Source of the DNA: Adiantum capillus-veneris | Taxonomy: Eukaryota > Streptophyta > Polypodiopsida > Polypodiales > Pteridaceae | Assembly: GCA_014529385.2 (NCBI GenBank) | Contig: CM043963.1 | Span: 95,914,412-95,978,411, forward strand | DNA length: 64,000 nt | Reading direction: 5' to 3' | In this document: piece after piece, positions 9,540 through 21,915 of the stretch | Numbering within the stretch: the stretch's first letter is position 1 | How the letters are laid out: every line of letters starts with the position of its first letter | Made by a program: the position numbers and the translations under genes | Notes under the pieces: generated by a model | The model's input: the letters and a program-made list of their open reading frames with translations, nothing else | What the model was told of the DNA's origin: nothing | Database searches by the model: none

Positions 9540-11157
9540 ATTCGTCACAGTTGGGGGGAGAGGGGCCAAGAATTGAGTATGTGAAACGGCAGGCTCTGAA
9601 TGTAGGTGACTGATTGCATGCTGAGCTGGCGCACACTGAACGTAGGCAATCATAGGAGGCAGTGAGGTGCTCTCTGCATGGAAGTATGTTGACTATTGTA
9701 TTCCATGTGCAGACTTGTCAGCATCACAATAGATACCGTGTGCTGACGTGTCACAAGTGCAGGTGTTGAACTGAGTTCCCAGCACAATTCCATGGGCTAA
9801 GTTGCAGCACGGCAGCGATTTCCTGATGCTTAGTTGATTGGTGGTTGCTCCTCAGATATCAAAAGCGGGGTTTCTTAAGAGTACCGAGTTGTCAATAATC
9901 CAATGCTTACAGCAAGGATTATGACGAGTAAAGCAGAGGCGATGAAGGGCTGCGATCTTCTGCCCCTTGACCCCCGACTGCGATGGCAAGGGCCATGGGC
10001 TTTTGAAAACTGCTTTCTCTGGACCTTGGTTTATGGAAAGTGCTGTCCCCTCTTTTGTTGGTCCAGCAAAAACCCAGCCCTCTCCTGTCTACCTAGTAGA
10101 AGTAGCATTTCAAGCTGAGTGACAGGGATCTGACTTGAGGAGAGGTATAGAAGATACAAACAGGTCCACCTTGCTGCTATTTACCCCATTCGGCACCATT
10201 CTCGTGCTCCAGAAACCAGAGCAAAGGCCAAAGCTAACAAGAGCACAAGCAAAGCTCCAGAAACAAAATGATACTGAGGGGTATGATGGAAGTAAAAAGG
10301 CATCTAAAAAGAGAGATTGGGTTCACTTGCAAAGGCAAAATTCCCTTCTAAATGTGGACTTTAATGAAAATCTGAAACTCCCCTCTCTGCTGTTTATCAT
10401 GATGGCGCACTACTCTCCCATATCTTACATGTTGGTCCAACTGTGTGACCTTTGCAACTCTTGTGTGTGATGTGATCATAATTTTGTAGAATTCATCCGT
10501 CTAACCATCTCAACCCAGATTCTTCAGTCGAAACAGAAAGGGTATTAGGTGTTCGGTCTTTAAAGAAAGGGTGAATCTAGGTATATATATATTAGATGTC
10601 AAGACTGGTCATCTGCATTGAGAAGCATGAAAAGTATTTGTTAGCAAAGAATGAGAGTATTATTGAGGGTATTGAATAATCCAGGATAAGCATAACCTTC
10701 ATGTTCTGGTCGGTGCATGATGCCATGGCCTTGTATTGTTGTTTCAAATCTTAGGGCTGATCCTACCTCCTAGAGGAAGAGGACTGGCTGCAGATGCCCA
10801 TCTTGGTGTTTGAGGATGCATGGACCCGCAGGGTGTTCACCCTACGTAAAACTACTATCTCAAGGGGTATCCTAAAAATCCAGTATCTGTCAATTTTTCA
10901 TGTTTATAACACAATTTTTCTCTTCGCTTCAATGTGTAATTTTTTTTTTTGAAGATCCTTAAATGATACCCCTTTGTAAGTATAAATATGAAAATATTTG
11001 AAATTAAAACTCTAATGAGACCAGGTGATAGGTTCCATGTATTATAGGTAACCCCCAGGAGCATGGACCTTCCCTGCATCATTTCTTGCAGATTCAGTGC
11101 TTGAATTTGGAATCTGTGTATAGGTTTCTATGCTTATCGAAGTAGCTGCACTTGCAG
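9540..11157. other. Stretch upstream of the DUF2358 exon, no recognised gene
   Basis: Two plus-strand open frames, 9903-10118 and 10135-10470 (111 aa, Lys/Gln-rich in the middle), have no recognised domain. They could be exon sequence of the gene ending at 11656 or chance frames. An intron acceptor (CTTGCAG) ends the stretch at 11157. No RT, gag or transposase motif was seen. Confidence 0.3.
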
Positions 11158-11656
11158 GGATGATATAACTTTCCGCGACCCTAGAAACACGTTTATTGGT
11201 ATCGACAAATACAAACTCATATTCTGGGCTTTGAGGTTTCATGGGCAGATGTTTTTCAAAGCTATTTGGGTTGAAGTTCTTCGCATTTGGCAACCATCAG
11301 ATCGTGTTATAGTTGTCAGATGGGCCGTGCGTGGCATACCCCGGGTTCCATGGGAAGCACAAGGCCTATTTGAAGGAACTTCGGAATACAAGCTTGATGA
11401 AAATGGCATAATTTATGAGCACAAGGTAGACAATGTAGCTCCAAATAATCCATCGTATCTCAGGACCGCGGCTTTACTGAACTTGCTACCATCCGCTCCT
11501 TATGCCACACCTACGCCCACTTATTTCAGGAGATTGTCATTACCTGTATGGATGAAGTTGATTGCCTGCAAATGCTCTACTTGGGACAGGTTTTATTTTG
11601 CTCTGAGGACCACCATGGAAATGAAAGGTAGTAGCCCATTAGTGCCCAATGGCTGA
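11158..11656 (+). CDS. DUF2358-family protein, C-terminal exon
   Basis: An uninterrupted terminal exon of about 166 codons. It follows an AG acceptor at 11156-11157 in a phase that completes an Arg codon. Motifs match the plant DUF2358 family (SnoaL/NTF2-like fold, mostly predicted plastid proteins of unknown function): DDITFRDPRNTF, YKLIFWALRFHG, RIWQPSDRVIVVRW, GIPRVPWEA, GTSEYKLDENG, IYEHKVDN, then PTPTYF and the tail WDRFYFALR. The stop is at 11656. The N-terminal part and transit peptide are not seen upstream, so this is either the last exon of a gene with long introns or a truncated copy. Sequence constraint appears intact, unlike everything around it. It is the only convincing host-gene coding sequence in the window. 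Confidence 0.7.
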
Positions 11657-13808
11657 TGTTGTATCTGGCATCATTGTGTGTCTATATAATACTTTAATGT
11701 GCGAAGGCATCATGTTTATCCGGACATGATGTGAAGAAAATTCGATGATGGGATGATGATGAAACGAAGGGAATATGGTGCTCTAAATCATACGCTGAAC
11801 GTCGGAGTGCAAGGACTGGAGAGAGAGAGCAGTAATCAATGGGTTTCCTTTGATAGTTCCAGTTGTACAGGACCCTCAATGCATGTGTCCTTGTTAACTT
11901 GCATAAATGGCACTTTACTGTACCCGAATTAAGTACATGTAATATGGATACGATGGGTCTGGCAAGTTGCTTAACATTCAAGGGAGGAGCAGGGCTGCAA
12001 TAAGGAGGCAGCACAATTGCTTGTTTACTTGTCCTATTTTCAATGGCCTTCATCGACATTACTACAACGCTGCAAGTGTTTTACATTGGCAATCTTTTAC
12101 TGAAGTTATGACTAGGTGTACAAAATACATTGTGCTTAAAATTTAGCAGTAATTTATGTGAAGCTTTGACACAAGCAAACTAGTGGAGGAATATTTTGTC
12201 CGAGTATTTTGTTAACTTTCGATCTCGTGTTCGAATGCTTTCTCAATCTTATTGGTAAAAATTCGTGAGATGTGCACCTGTGCTAGGGGTGTCCACTTGC
12301 TTGTGATCATACCATGGGGTTTACTTTGAGAACATGTGCCAACTTGGAAGCACATGTAGAGAAATCCAAACAATGGCATGAAGATATCTGCCATAGCCAC
12401 ACTCTATAGAGATTCAAAATGAGGATTGGAGGTATGGATATTAACTCGAAAACCTCGTCCATTTTCTTGTCATTGTAGTACGACTCTGTAGTATGATTGT
12501 GTAATGTTTGACTAGCACTCCATATCTATTGCTCATTAGCAGTAGGTATTTTACCCGTGTTGTGCTTATTAGAATTTACGGGAGGTGTAAGTACATGTAT
12601 GCTAATTAGCACTATATGTTGTGCTCATATCACTATTTTCCATGCTAATTAGCATTCTAATTTCTCTACAAATCATTATCACAAGAATGCATTGTGGTCA
12701 AAAAGTGCTAACTAGTATGAATGCTCAATTGAACAATGAGCTCTGTTTGCATGTTATTATTGATTAGAGTTGCAAGTTTGCTTATTACCAGTAATGAGTA
12801 GTGCTTGTTAGTAGTACTTATTACTAACCATGGTGACCCACAATGTGGTAAACTGCAGTTTGAAGAATATGTATAGACAAACTCATAAGCTACTAAGCAC
12901 ATATGCCTTTTCTAATTAGCACATGAGTTCATTTCTATGTGTCTTTTTAGCGCAATGAAACAAATATAAAACAAACATCAAAGTATAACAACCACAATGA
13001 GTTGTGTTTGCAATGCTAGACATGACAATTTTGTGTTTGTTAGCACCACACAATGTTGTGGAGATAAGTCACACACCACACAATGTTGGAGAGATAGTCG
13101 GTAGACCAAATTATTCCTAATCATCTAATTATCATCCATGTTTGTACCGATTAGCACCTTGCATGCTACTTATGGAAAGCAATTAGTAGCTTGGGTTTTC
13201 TCCAAAGTGAATTGGTAAGAAGTGTTAGGAAATAAGACGTAGCTAAGTAGATATTGGAGTAGTTTACTTAAGGGAGAGAGAGAATTTTCACATGAGAGAT
13301 TAAAGAGAAATGAAATGAAATGTAATTTTAACGTCTTCAAAAGGCCAGTGACCTATGAGACCAGAAAGTTACAATGTGGTGGATCTGATACAAAGTCAAA
13401 GTAACAAGATGACAAAGTGACAGATAGACAAAATAAAATACAATAAAATACTATGGAATCCTAAATTGCTAGGTGTGAACTAAGCAGCTAAGCAGCCAGC
13501 TGGGATAGCTAGATCACAAGAGATCCAGCATCGGTCGTTGGTGGATCTTATCAATCTCCTCCATGGTCAGTAGTCTGATCGAGCGTCGTGCATGTCGAGC
13601 CAAAGTGATCCAAATCCTCTAATGCACCCTCCGTTGATGCTGTATAGTCCTCCACATTCTTGGGCGTCTGGATCTCCCCCGCTCAATCACTCGGTCGATC
13701 AGTGTGCCTCTGGTGTGAGGCGACGAGCTCTGTTGTGGTAGTAACTCCTCTGTGTGTCCAATGGCTGCTCTAAAGAAGTCTGTGATTTGTCTCTGAAATT
13801 GGCTAGCC
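11657..13808. other. AT-rich intergenic DNA
   Basis: No coding sequence recognised. From about 12530 to 13190 the motif TTAGCA recurs, including two palindromic GCTAATTAGC sites (near 12600 and 12640). A CACACCACACAATGTTG motif is repeated near 13060-13085. From 13540 the sequence becomes more G/C-rich and may be a decayed element leading into the repeat arm at 13809. Confidence 0.4.
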
Positions 13809-14700
13809 CATTAGGAAAAATATGGACTCTCCATGGGCCTTGTAAGAATCCCTAATTTTAAGGAAGTATGTTGTGATTAAGGGAGACAAAGGAAATGATG
13901 GGGGCTATTTTAGTAGGTCATTTTCTAGCCTTCAAGCCTAGAAAAGGTGGGGTAAGTAGTGACTAGGAGGCTACCTTCTTTCTCTAGCTTTTCAGCATCT
14001 CCTAGAGAAAAGGGGGTGTCATAAAGAGGGAGAGGGACCCTTGTAAAAAAAGAGAACCCCACCTTTCATTTTTTTCTAAAGGCTCGGCCAAAAATAAACC
14101 CTAAAAATTTGAAATTTATTGAAATTTTCAAAAGTAGTCATTTCTCCCCAAAAAGTGACCCCAAACCTATTCTAATATCAAAACATCATTTTTTGCCTCC
14201 AAAATCCCTTTCTCTCTCTCCATGTCTCCTCTTTTTCTCTCTCACTCCCCTTCCTCCAAGTAGCCATGCCCACTATAGCCAGGACCTGCTGCATCTCCCT
14301 CTTCATCTAAATGCTAAATCCTCCTTCTCACTCTTACAGAATTTTGCATCTCCCTCTCCATCTACCTGCTAAACTCTCCCTCTCATTCTTACACACTCCT
14401 GGATCTGCCTCTTCATCTACCTGCTAAACCCTTCCTCTCACTGTCACATTCCTCGCCTCTCTTCTTTCTATCTTTGTACCCTCTTCCATTGTTCACTGTC
14501 CTCTCTCAAAAATACCAAGATCTACAGCAACTACCTCTTCATCTACCTCCTCAATCTTCCATTTCAATGTCAACGTCCCCTCCCCTGACCCTACCCCTTC
14601 CCTCCCACTCAACTTACCCTATCAACAAAGCCCACCGTGATTACAATCTAATGTAGTTGTCTTCACATCCACCTTTGCCTCTATTGCATCCCACAACACT
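13809..14700 (+). repeat. Left arm of an opposed repeat pair
   Basis: It begins CATTAGGAAAAATATGG and shares, in inverted orientation, the sequence ending at 19190. Common blocks are the first ~35 bases, a GAGAGGGACCCTTG block (near 14030), a CCCTAAAAATTTGAAATTT block (near 14098), and a following CT-rich region with CCCACTATAGCC (near 14268). The right edge is indistinct. Confidence 0.65.
14285..14460. repeat. ~56-bp degenerate tandem repeat, about three copies
   Basis: Units containing CTTCATCTACCTGCTAAAC recur at about 56-bp spacing within the CT-rich part of the left arm; a partial fourth unit follows near 14535. Confidence 0.65.
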
Positions 14701-15514
14701 AATACCCAACTTCTACAAGCTATGGAAAAGACTCTAGCATACCCAAATTCTTGCAAGCTATGGAAAAAAATATTTCTTTTTCATGTAAGGTGGAGTCACA
14801 TCACAAACTTTCTAGTTGGAAGGACACAGAAGGGTGCCCTTGCACCACAGGTGGAAACTCCATAGCCGTGAGATAGCGATGGATCCCAAGCATAGGAAGG
14901 TCAAGTATGTCAAGCAATGGTGATGTTACTTTACACAAGGGCACTGGTTTCAAACCTGAGTGTATTTGAGGCAATATTTGAAGAATTTAGATCTGTACTC
15001 TATACATGCCGATCATGTATCCATAATGCCCAAAGCTATCAACATAGCTTTTCCTTTGTAATCTCATAAAATCATGTTTGAGGTGGTCTACAATGGACAT
15101 GGTTTTGTAACAACAAGCGCTATGGCTTTAATATATTAAATCTTTGATCTTGCAAATTATTTCCATGTAGCAATTTCTTTGAAGATTTGATTCTTACTGA
15201 GGGGTTTGATGCTTATACAAGTGTGTCACATGAATACGGTAAATTCTTGGTGAATACTAGGGGTTCATAAGTAATATAGAAAGTGTTGAACCAATGTTGA
15301 GAATTATACTAGTGGGGAGGATTACCCATCACTCATAAGCTTGCATCAAGATGGGCCATGTAATTGCATCATGGTAGCATTTCTGAGGCTGCAAAACTAT
15401 ATCAACCAATGCTTCAAAGGTAGGGGCTAGTTGGTTAGTTTAGGAGAGGAGGCAAGGGTGCCTATTCATGCATTGGATTATAAAGAGACATGGGATGGGT
15501 TTAGAAAACCTTTA

Positions 15515-15559
<45 letters not shown>

Positions 15560-15980
15560 CCCCCCCCCCCCAATATCTCTCCTTTCAGCTAGCTAGCCAT
15601 GTATGATCAATTATTTTTTGCATAAACCTATAGAGTAGTGTTTTGTACTAATAGAATATTGGCTCCTTTATGGGTAGCTTCTTTAAGAATCAATTATCTC
15701 TCTCTGTATCTCTCCTTTTTGGGCAGCTCTGTTTCACTAGTAGGCCTTTGTGACACTAAAAAGTGTCTTGTACAACCAAGCAAAGCACCCCCTTTTTCTT
15801 TAGAGACCAAAACTAGAGCATACACACTATGGGGCACTATCCTGAAAATCAAAGGGGGGCTTGCAACGCGCCATGGTATGAGATAGCTTTTATTGCATGG
15901 TTGAGTGAAGTTTGAATATCCTGTAGGACCATGTCAACCATTCCAAAGCAAGCTGGCACTGATAGAAGGCAAGGCAAGGG
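14700..15980. other. Non-coding interval with CT microsatellite
   Basis: No recognised gene. A run of CT dinucleotides (about 15519-15556) is followed by a C homopolymer (15558-15571). Short open frames here have no known domain. Confidence 0.4.
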
Positions 15981-16155
15981 ATGCATAGGCCTTGGGAGGC
16001 CCAAAGAAAGCCTGCCACAAGGGAGCGCATTTGGGCCTTCCATAGGTCTATGGAAGGCCCAAATGCGCTCCCTTGGCAGGGGTGCATAGGCCTTGGGAAG
16101 GCCCAAATGCGCTCCCTTGTGGCAGGCTTTCTTTGGGCCTCCCAAGGCCTATGCA
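15981..16155. repeat. Long perfect foldback (hairpin-forming inverted repeat)
   Basis: The arm 15981-16041 is repeated in reverse complement at 16096-16155 with no mismatch over about 60 bp. A second hairpin is nested in it: 16019-16045 pairs perfectly with 16048-16074 across a 2-base loop. The block beginning GGAAGGCCCAAATGCGCTCC therefore occurs twice directly and once inverted. As RNA it would form either a 27-bp or a 60-bp stem. Such structure suits a foldback transposon or small-RNA precursor; no target duplication was identified. Confidence 0.85.
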
Positions 16156-16513
16156 CCCCTGCCGTGCCTCCTACTCTTTGTGCTTGCTTAGTTTTGGGCA
16201 TGGTGGACTTGGGCCTACAAGATAACCATGAACATCCATCCAAAGAAGCATTTTACAAAACTATAGCTCAAATGATATATCTAGAAAAAGCAAACTCATC
16301 CTCTACTACAAATGGCTATAGATCGCTCACCATGTGCATGATGCATTCTCTACTCATTCTCTACTACAGATGGCTCAAAGTATGCATGATGCATACTCAA
16401 TTAGCAAGCAATCCAAGGAATAACTTGTCTTGGGTTTGATCCATGTATCATGTCATTTATCCATCATAAGAGTGTATCCTCAATAAAGGGGCACTGCCCT
16501 TGAGTTCCAAAAG

Positions 16514-16515
<2 letters not shown>

Positions 16516-16552
<37 letters not shown>

Positions 16553-16740
16553 CTAGTTATCTATCTATTTATCTATCTTTGTGTTTTTTATCTGCATGTG
16601 TATCTATCTATCTATTTATGTATCTATCTATCAAATTATATATCCATCTATCTATCTATCTATTAATGTATTTATCTATATCTATTTGTTTGTATGTCTG
16701 TTTATCCTCCATCTATCTATGTACAATATATATATATATA
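16516..16740. repeat. Compound CT and TATC microsatellite
   Basis: A (CT)n run at 16516-16549 is followed by irregular TATC/TATT tetranucleotides (16556-16720) and a short TA run (16729-16740). Open frames across it are artefacts of the repeat. Confidence 0.9.
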
Positions 16741-16904
16741 TCCCCTATCTCTATCTTGTTTGTTCTCTCTCTTTTCTTTATTTTGATTTCATAGTCTGTG
16801 TTCCTTGGGGATTTCAAAGAACACAAGCTTATGGTTGAACTTACACAAATTCATATTAAATACAACATAATAGCATGCCATTGCATTATTGATGGCAAAG
16901 GTAG

Positions 16905-17214
16905 AACGAAGTGTTTGCACAATGCCAAGAGGGGATTCATGTGTGTGCTTGCAAACATGAGGGAATATGATTGCTCTATCTTTCTTGGATTAGATTTGAG
17001 TGTATTCTTTCAAAAATTTGAAGCCTGCCAAATATATTGAGATAAACTCTGAGTGCTCATGAACTAAATGTTTGTTCAATGCCAAAGGAGACTCATGTCT
17101 ATGCCTGCAACGCAAGGAAATATGATTGCTCTATCTTGCTTAGATTAGTCTTGAGTATGGGATTCTTCTAAGAATTTAAAGCTTGCCACCATTTTGAGAT
17201 AAATTTTAAGTGCT
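16905..17214. repeat. Diverged ~159-bp tandem duplication
   Basis: Segments starting near 16905 and 17064 share, in order, CAATGCCAAGAGG/CAATGCCAAAGGAG, GGAATATGATTGCTCTATC and GAGATAAACTCTGAGTGCTCAT-like blocks. They are old duplicates; no reading frame is preserved. Confidence 0.65.
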
Positions 17215-18330
17215 CATACAATAGAAAATGAATCAAACCTGACTTTTGAGATTAGATGGCTTACTAGATCTACATGCAGGCACATTGCAAAGGTGTACTG
17301 GCTACCAAAAAATCAATTTACTTGATCAATTCACTTATGAGCACCAAAAATTTGGCAGGAAGCACAATACCCATACAAGATTAGATGAAACAAAAATTGA
17401 TCACAAGCACAACATCATATAGTTGAAGATTAACTAGAGTGGACAAAAATGTAATGAAACAAGAGTGCTTTCTATTCAAGTAGTTTCATTACAAAGTTTG
17501 TAGCTTGGCTACAATAATAGCTTGGGATGTTATGTTTTGGATCAAATACATTGAATGAAATATAGACTGAGGCAATTGCTATGCTCTTAGCAAGGCTTGT
17601 CTCATCATTGATAACTCCATGGACCTCCATATCCACAAGTATACACACCAAACAAAGAATGTTTAGAATGATCTTCTGATTGGAGAAGTCGCACTTTCCA
17701 CTTGACACCAAACTAAGTTGAGCCCAAGCATCCACTGCAATAACATCCTGTAATACGACAAATATGTTGTTAGCTACTATAGTTTAAATTAATATACATT
17801 GTTGAGTTATATAGATTAGTTCTTATCTATAGCATGCACAACCATAAAGGTACCCGAGAGGCATTCAAGCGGTTGCTTTGCAAGTAAGCTGGATTAAAAA
17901 ATACGTTCACAAATACCGTTGTCAAAAAATATGAACACATGCAAATTAAAGAGGACATATCCATAAGATGACTTAGCATTAGACTTACAATGAGGTGGAA
18001 ATTGGTTTGAATCTCTTTGCAAGTGGATCTCAGCTACACTATACACATGTTGAGTGATGGCCACCATTCCAGATTTTGTTTTGAAAGCCATCAGTCTTCA
18101 CTTCTAGGCGTTCCAGTATGCCTCGACATTGTACTCCATGAGGAACAACACTGAATGGTTGCATGTAGACCTATGAGCCTTGCTAAATACCTGTGGGATC
18201 CATTCCACCTTTGAGCTCTTTGTGTTGTGCAATATGACCTTTTGTATCTCAAACTTGGGCCGTCTATGCGTGGTATGGGTGGACATTCTTGGAAAGAGGT
18301 CGGGTGGCCACACAACAGAGAGATTGGGAA
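17215..18330. other. Interval without recognised gene
   Basis: A minus-strand open frame at 17735-17472 (87 aa) and several shorter frames have no recognisable domain. Nothing supports a gene here. Confidence 0.3.
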
Positions 18331-18765
18331 GGGGGAGGGGGGTGAGGGTTGGAGAGAAGGATAGTGAGGTCTACACAGTACAGAGAGAATGAAGGGGAGA
18401 AAGAGAGAGATAGAGAGGATGGAGAGTGAGCTTTTGGCTATGGTGGGATAGTGATGAGCTTTGGGCTATGGTGGGCTGCATTGTGGAGAATGGAGGGGTG
18501 AGGGGAGGGAGAGCTAGAGAGGATGGAGAGTGAGCATTTGACTATGGTGGGGTTGACTGTAGAGAGAGTGAGGAGAGGGAGGGGGGACAACTGAAGAGGA
18601 GGATAGTGATGAGATTTGGGCTATGGTGGGCTACACAACACAGAGAGAATGGAGGGGGGAGGGGAGGGAGAGCTAGAGAAGATGGAGAGTGAGATTTTGG
18701 CTATGGTGGGGTTGACTGCACAGAGAGTGAGGGGAGGGGAGGGGACAGGGGAGAGAAGATTGTGG

Positions 18766-18803
<38 letters not shown>

Positions 18804-19190
18804 GAGAGAGGGAATTTGGAGAGAAAAAGTGACTTTTTGATGTTTGGTTATGTTTTGGGCAATTTTGGAGAGGAAATGGTCATTTTTGAGACTTTTCAAA
18901 AATTTCAAATTTTTAGGGTTTTTTGACCTGCGCAATTTTTCTTTAGGGGTCCCTTTTTGTCAAGGGTCCCTCTCTAGTCTTTATCACACCTCTTTCCCAC
19001 TCCCCCCCCCCCCCCCCCCCAGTCCACCTCCCCTTTTCTATAGGAACCAAGCATTGAAGAGGGGGACAAATAGGCTGCCCCCCTATCTCTCCTTAGGCTA
19101 TAGGTGATATCCCAAGATCCCTCTCATTGGTCCTCCACTAACCCCTCCCTAATGAAAAGGGCCCTAGGAGAGTCCATATTTTTCCTAATG
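18330..19190 (-). repeat. Right arm of the opposed repeat pair, with tandem repeats
   Basis: The inverted counterpart of the arm starting at 13809; it ends CCTAATG at 19190. Its inner half is a GA-rich tandem array (about 18340-18770). The units of roughly 160 bp contain GCTATGGTGGG and GAGAGAATGGAGGG, followed by a (GA)n run near 18770-18810. The C homopolymer at 19003-19020 is shared in style with the left side. The end coincides with the stop codon of the LINE ORF2 to the right, so the pair may be LINE 3' UTRs rather than transposon termini. Confidence 0.65.
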
Positions 19191-21915
19191 CTCTCCTCTC
19201 ATCAGGTTCTCTTTGTGTCTGTGCAGCTCGAGCAAAAACAAACCCAGGCATCTCTGATCCTCGTACCGCATGACTCTAGAGAATGTTCCAAAGCCCTCTC
19301 TAAACAAGAAATGGAAGCGGCATCGTATCTCGTAGTAGACGGGGCAGTGGCATGTGTCGTGCAACTCTATCTCAAGCTTGATGTCACACAGGCATGTCCT
19401 AACCTCTGTTGGTACTCCGCTGTATCTCCTAGTCTCGATCCGCAGAGCTGGTGTGAAGATGTGCGTATCTGGCCAAAAGCACATCGTATACCATGAGACA
19501 AGTGGGTGTCCATGTATTTGGGTCTCGTCACAAAACCATCCTCCGTAAGCTGGAGGAGATGCTCTCTGTAGAAAGCCATCTTCGTGTCCAACTCATGTGC
19601 TGGCTGTATCCATGTCCTCCTGGTGTCTAGCTGAGTCAAGTCTTGGTGGATGAGCCTGGTGATCTTGGATTGTGTAAGAGTCAGAGAGGGCGCACCCAGT
19701 GAGTATTGGAAGGGAGGAAATCTATCTATGCTGAACCCATGAGCTTGAAACCATGATGTCATCTCCTCATACCAGCATGTTGTATCTCCTTGCATGGATA
19801 ACTGTCGAGAGGACTCAAGTGCAAGGCGGGCATATCTGTCTCTACGAAGTTCCCACATGCGATGTATGAAGGAGACAGATCTGGTGAGCGTCTCAACCAC
19901 TAGTGGGGGGGCAGCTAGCTCTACTCGTACAATAGCACGTGGTACTGAAGCCTTGGCTCTAATGAGCCACGAGATCATAGAGACTAGAGGATTCTCCATG
20001 TCCCCCCATCCATCACTGCGGCCAGTCCTCCCTTGATGATCCAATGAAGGTCCCCAAATCTCAGCTCCATAAAGCAATGTAGAAGCCACCAAAGTGTCAA
20101 AGAGCCAGAGCTTCGTCCGAGGCTCGTGAAACTGAACCTGTGAACACATCCTTTCCAATCTACCCAATGCTGCATGGGCTCTGGTCAATCTAGTCTCTGT
20201 TGCCCTCCTCAATGAAAATGCTTGCCCACCAAAAACCACTCCAAGGTAAGTGTAAGCATCTATATACTCCACTGTCTCCTGGCTACATATGAATGCGGGC
20301 GCCGACCTCCTGATCCACTGTGGGGTGGTATTAAATACCATGACCTTGGTTTTACCAAGGTTGACGGACAAACCACTTTCCTGGGCAAACCTATGCAAAG
20401 CATCCAAGTGACATTGCATCCCCTCTGGAGAGTCAGAGATTAATACAATATCGTCAGGATATAACAATAGTGGAATCCATGTCCCTACCAGTTGTGCACC
20501 TCTATCACCATCTCTATCAATGTAGTGAGAAACCTCATCCACATACATACCAAATAGACTAGGAGAGAGCGGGCAGCCCTGCTTCACCCCAATAGTGGAG
20601 TGAAATGGTGTGGATAGACCCTCTCAGATGCGTACATGCCCCACTACTGACCTATATAATGCCAATGACCCCCCAAATGACCTCTGTAGTAGGTACTCCC
20701 ATATGCTATAATCTGCGCATCAATCTAGCTCTGGGCACTGTGTCAAATGCTTTGCGGAAATCCACAAAGCTACAACAGATCCGTCTCCCACGTGATCCTC
20801 CCTCCTCAATGATTGCTCTGAGTGTCAAGATATGGTCAAGAGTAGAAAAACCCCTCCTGAAACCTGCCTGTCGGTTGCACGTATCCCCTCCCTCTTTGCC
20901 CATCTACTCAGTTGTTGCTCAAGAATAGATGCGTACAACCGTGCCAATGTTTGTCCAATCATGATAGTGTGATAATTCCCAGGCTCCATAGGGTCTCTCG
21001 ACTTGAAAATAGGTACAATAGTAGATAGGCTCCAAGTATTAGGCAAGCCCTCAGACATGGCACAGTTAAACATAACTGCTAGAAGATCTGCTAGTAAATC
21101 TCTGGCATGCCTAAAATGCTCATCCACTAAGCCATCATGATCATATGCTCTCCCAGTCCTCATCCTGTCAAATGGCCTTCCTCACCATCTCAGTGGTGGT
21201 GAAAAAAGCACATGTGTGTGGGCATCGATTGGGGGGTTCGGGAAGGGGGGGATGCTCAAAAACTGTGTATAGAGATGATGCGTATTGGCCCAGGCCTCTG
21301 TAGAAGTGATGGCCGGGGGGGGAGTGCTCATGAAAGAGCCTCCATGCCTCACGTGAGTCCTGACTCAAGAATAGCTGGTATAGATCTTGCTCTAGGCAAG
21401 CCAAAAATGCCCTCTTCTTCCGCTGCATTAGGTGTCGAAGTCAATCTGTGACTGTCTGTGAGTGATGTCCCGCAAAGCACCTCCCTCTGAAGTCTAGCTC
21501 TAGTGTCCCGGCATGCCTCATCATACCAACTGTTCTGGGCATGCTTCTCGAACGGCATCTCTGCTCAGGCTGGGTATGTGGGTATGCCTCTGTTGCTGCA
21601 TCAATGTAGTGTCTGTGTCAGTATAGTAGTAAGCTCCTCCAGAGTCCTCCAGAGGTCGCCCTGGCTCCTCTGTGCACAGGCATCTGTAGATCCCATCTAT
21701 GTATACAAAGTCTGTCTCCCGCGTGAAGGTGTAGCGAGCAGAGACTGCTGCCCGTAGCCTGTGTGCTACACTAAACTTAAAAGAGATGGTCAAACGACAC
21801 AAGAGCATGATCCACTGCCACACCAACAGGTTTGGGTCCAACTGTGAGATCCTGGATACTAGAGATGAGGCTCGACTGTGCCATGATACGGTTCACTCGA
21901 TGTGGGCTACATCCA
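19185..21915 (-). pseudogene. 5'-truncated LINE ORF2 (endonuclease tail, RT, zinc domain)
   Basis: Minus-strand non-LTR retrotransposon. In order: the end of an AP-endonuclease domain (RVNRIMAQSS...VDHALVSF, about 21900-21790); RT block with GNYHTIMIGQTLARLY (21163-20825); palm motif A FVDFRKAFDTVPR (20903-20706); a long intact frame 20587-19367 (406 aa) opening MKQGCPLSPSLFGMYVDE and containing the catalytic box YPDD (canonical YADD); and a C-terminal Cys/His stretch (RTCLCDI...DTCHCPVYYEIR, 19484-19185). At least four frameshifts make it inactive. The start is lost near 21915, as is usual for LINEs, and no poly(A) tail is seen. RT would have copied its own RNA at a nicked target. Confidence 0.85.

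Noticed and set aside
12530-13190. Recurrent GCTAATTAGC/TTAGCA motifs as a possible regulatory or satellite array
   Set aside because: Spacing is irregular and the region is AT-rich; no unit length or conserved flank could be seen.
15849-16439. Overlapping open frames of 98-152 codons on both strands around the foldback
   Set aside because: The inverted repeat makes both strands open by symmetry; no domain is present.
16579-16838. Open frames of 71-85 codons rich in Tyr, Leu, Ile and Ser
   Set aside because: They are translations of the TATC/CT microsatellite, not genes.
18616-18935. Glu/Arg-rich and Ser/Leu-rich frames on both strands
   Set aside because: Produced by GA/CT repeats within the right arm.
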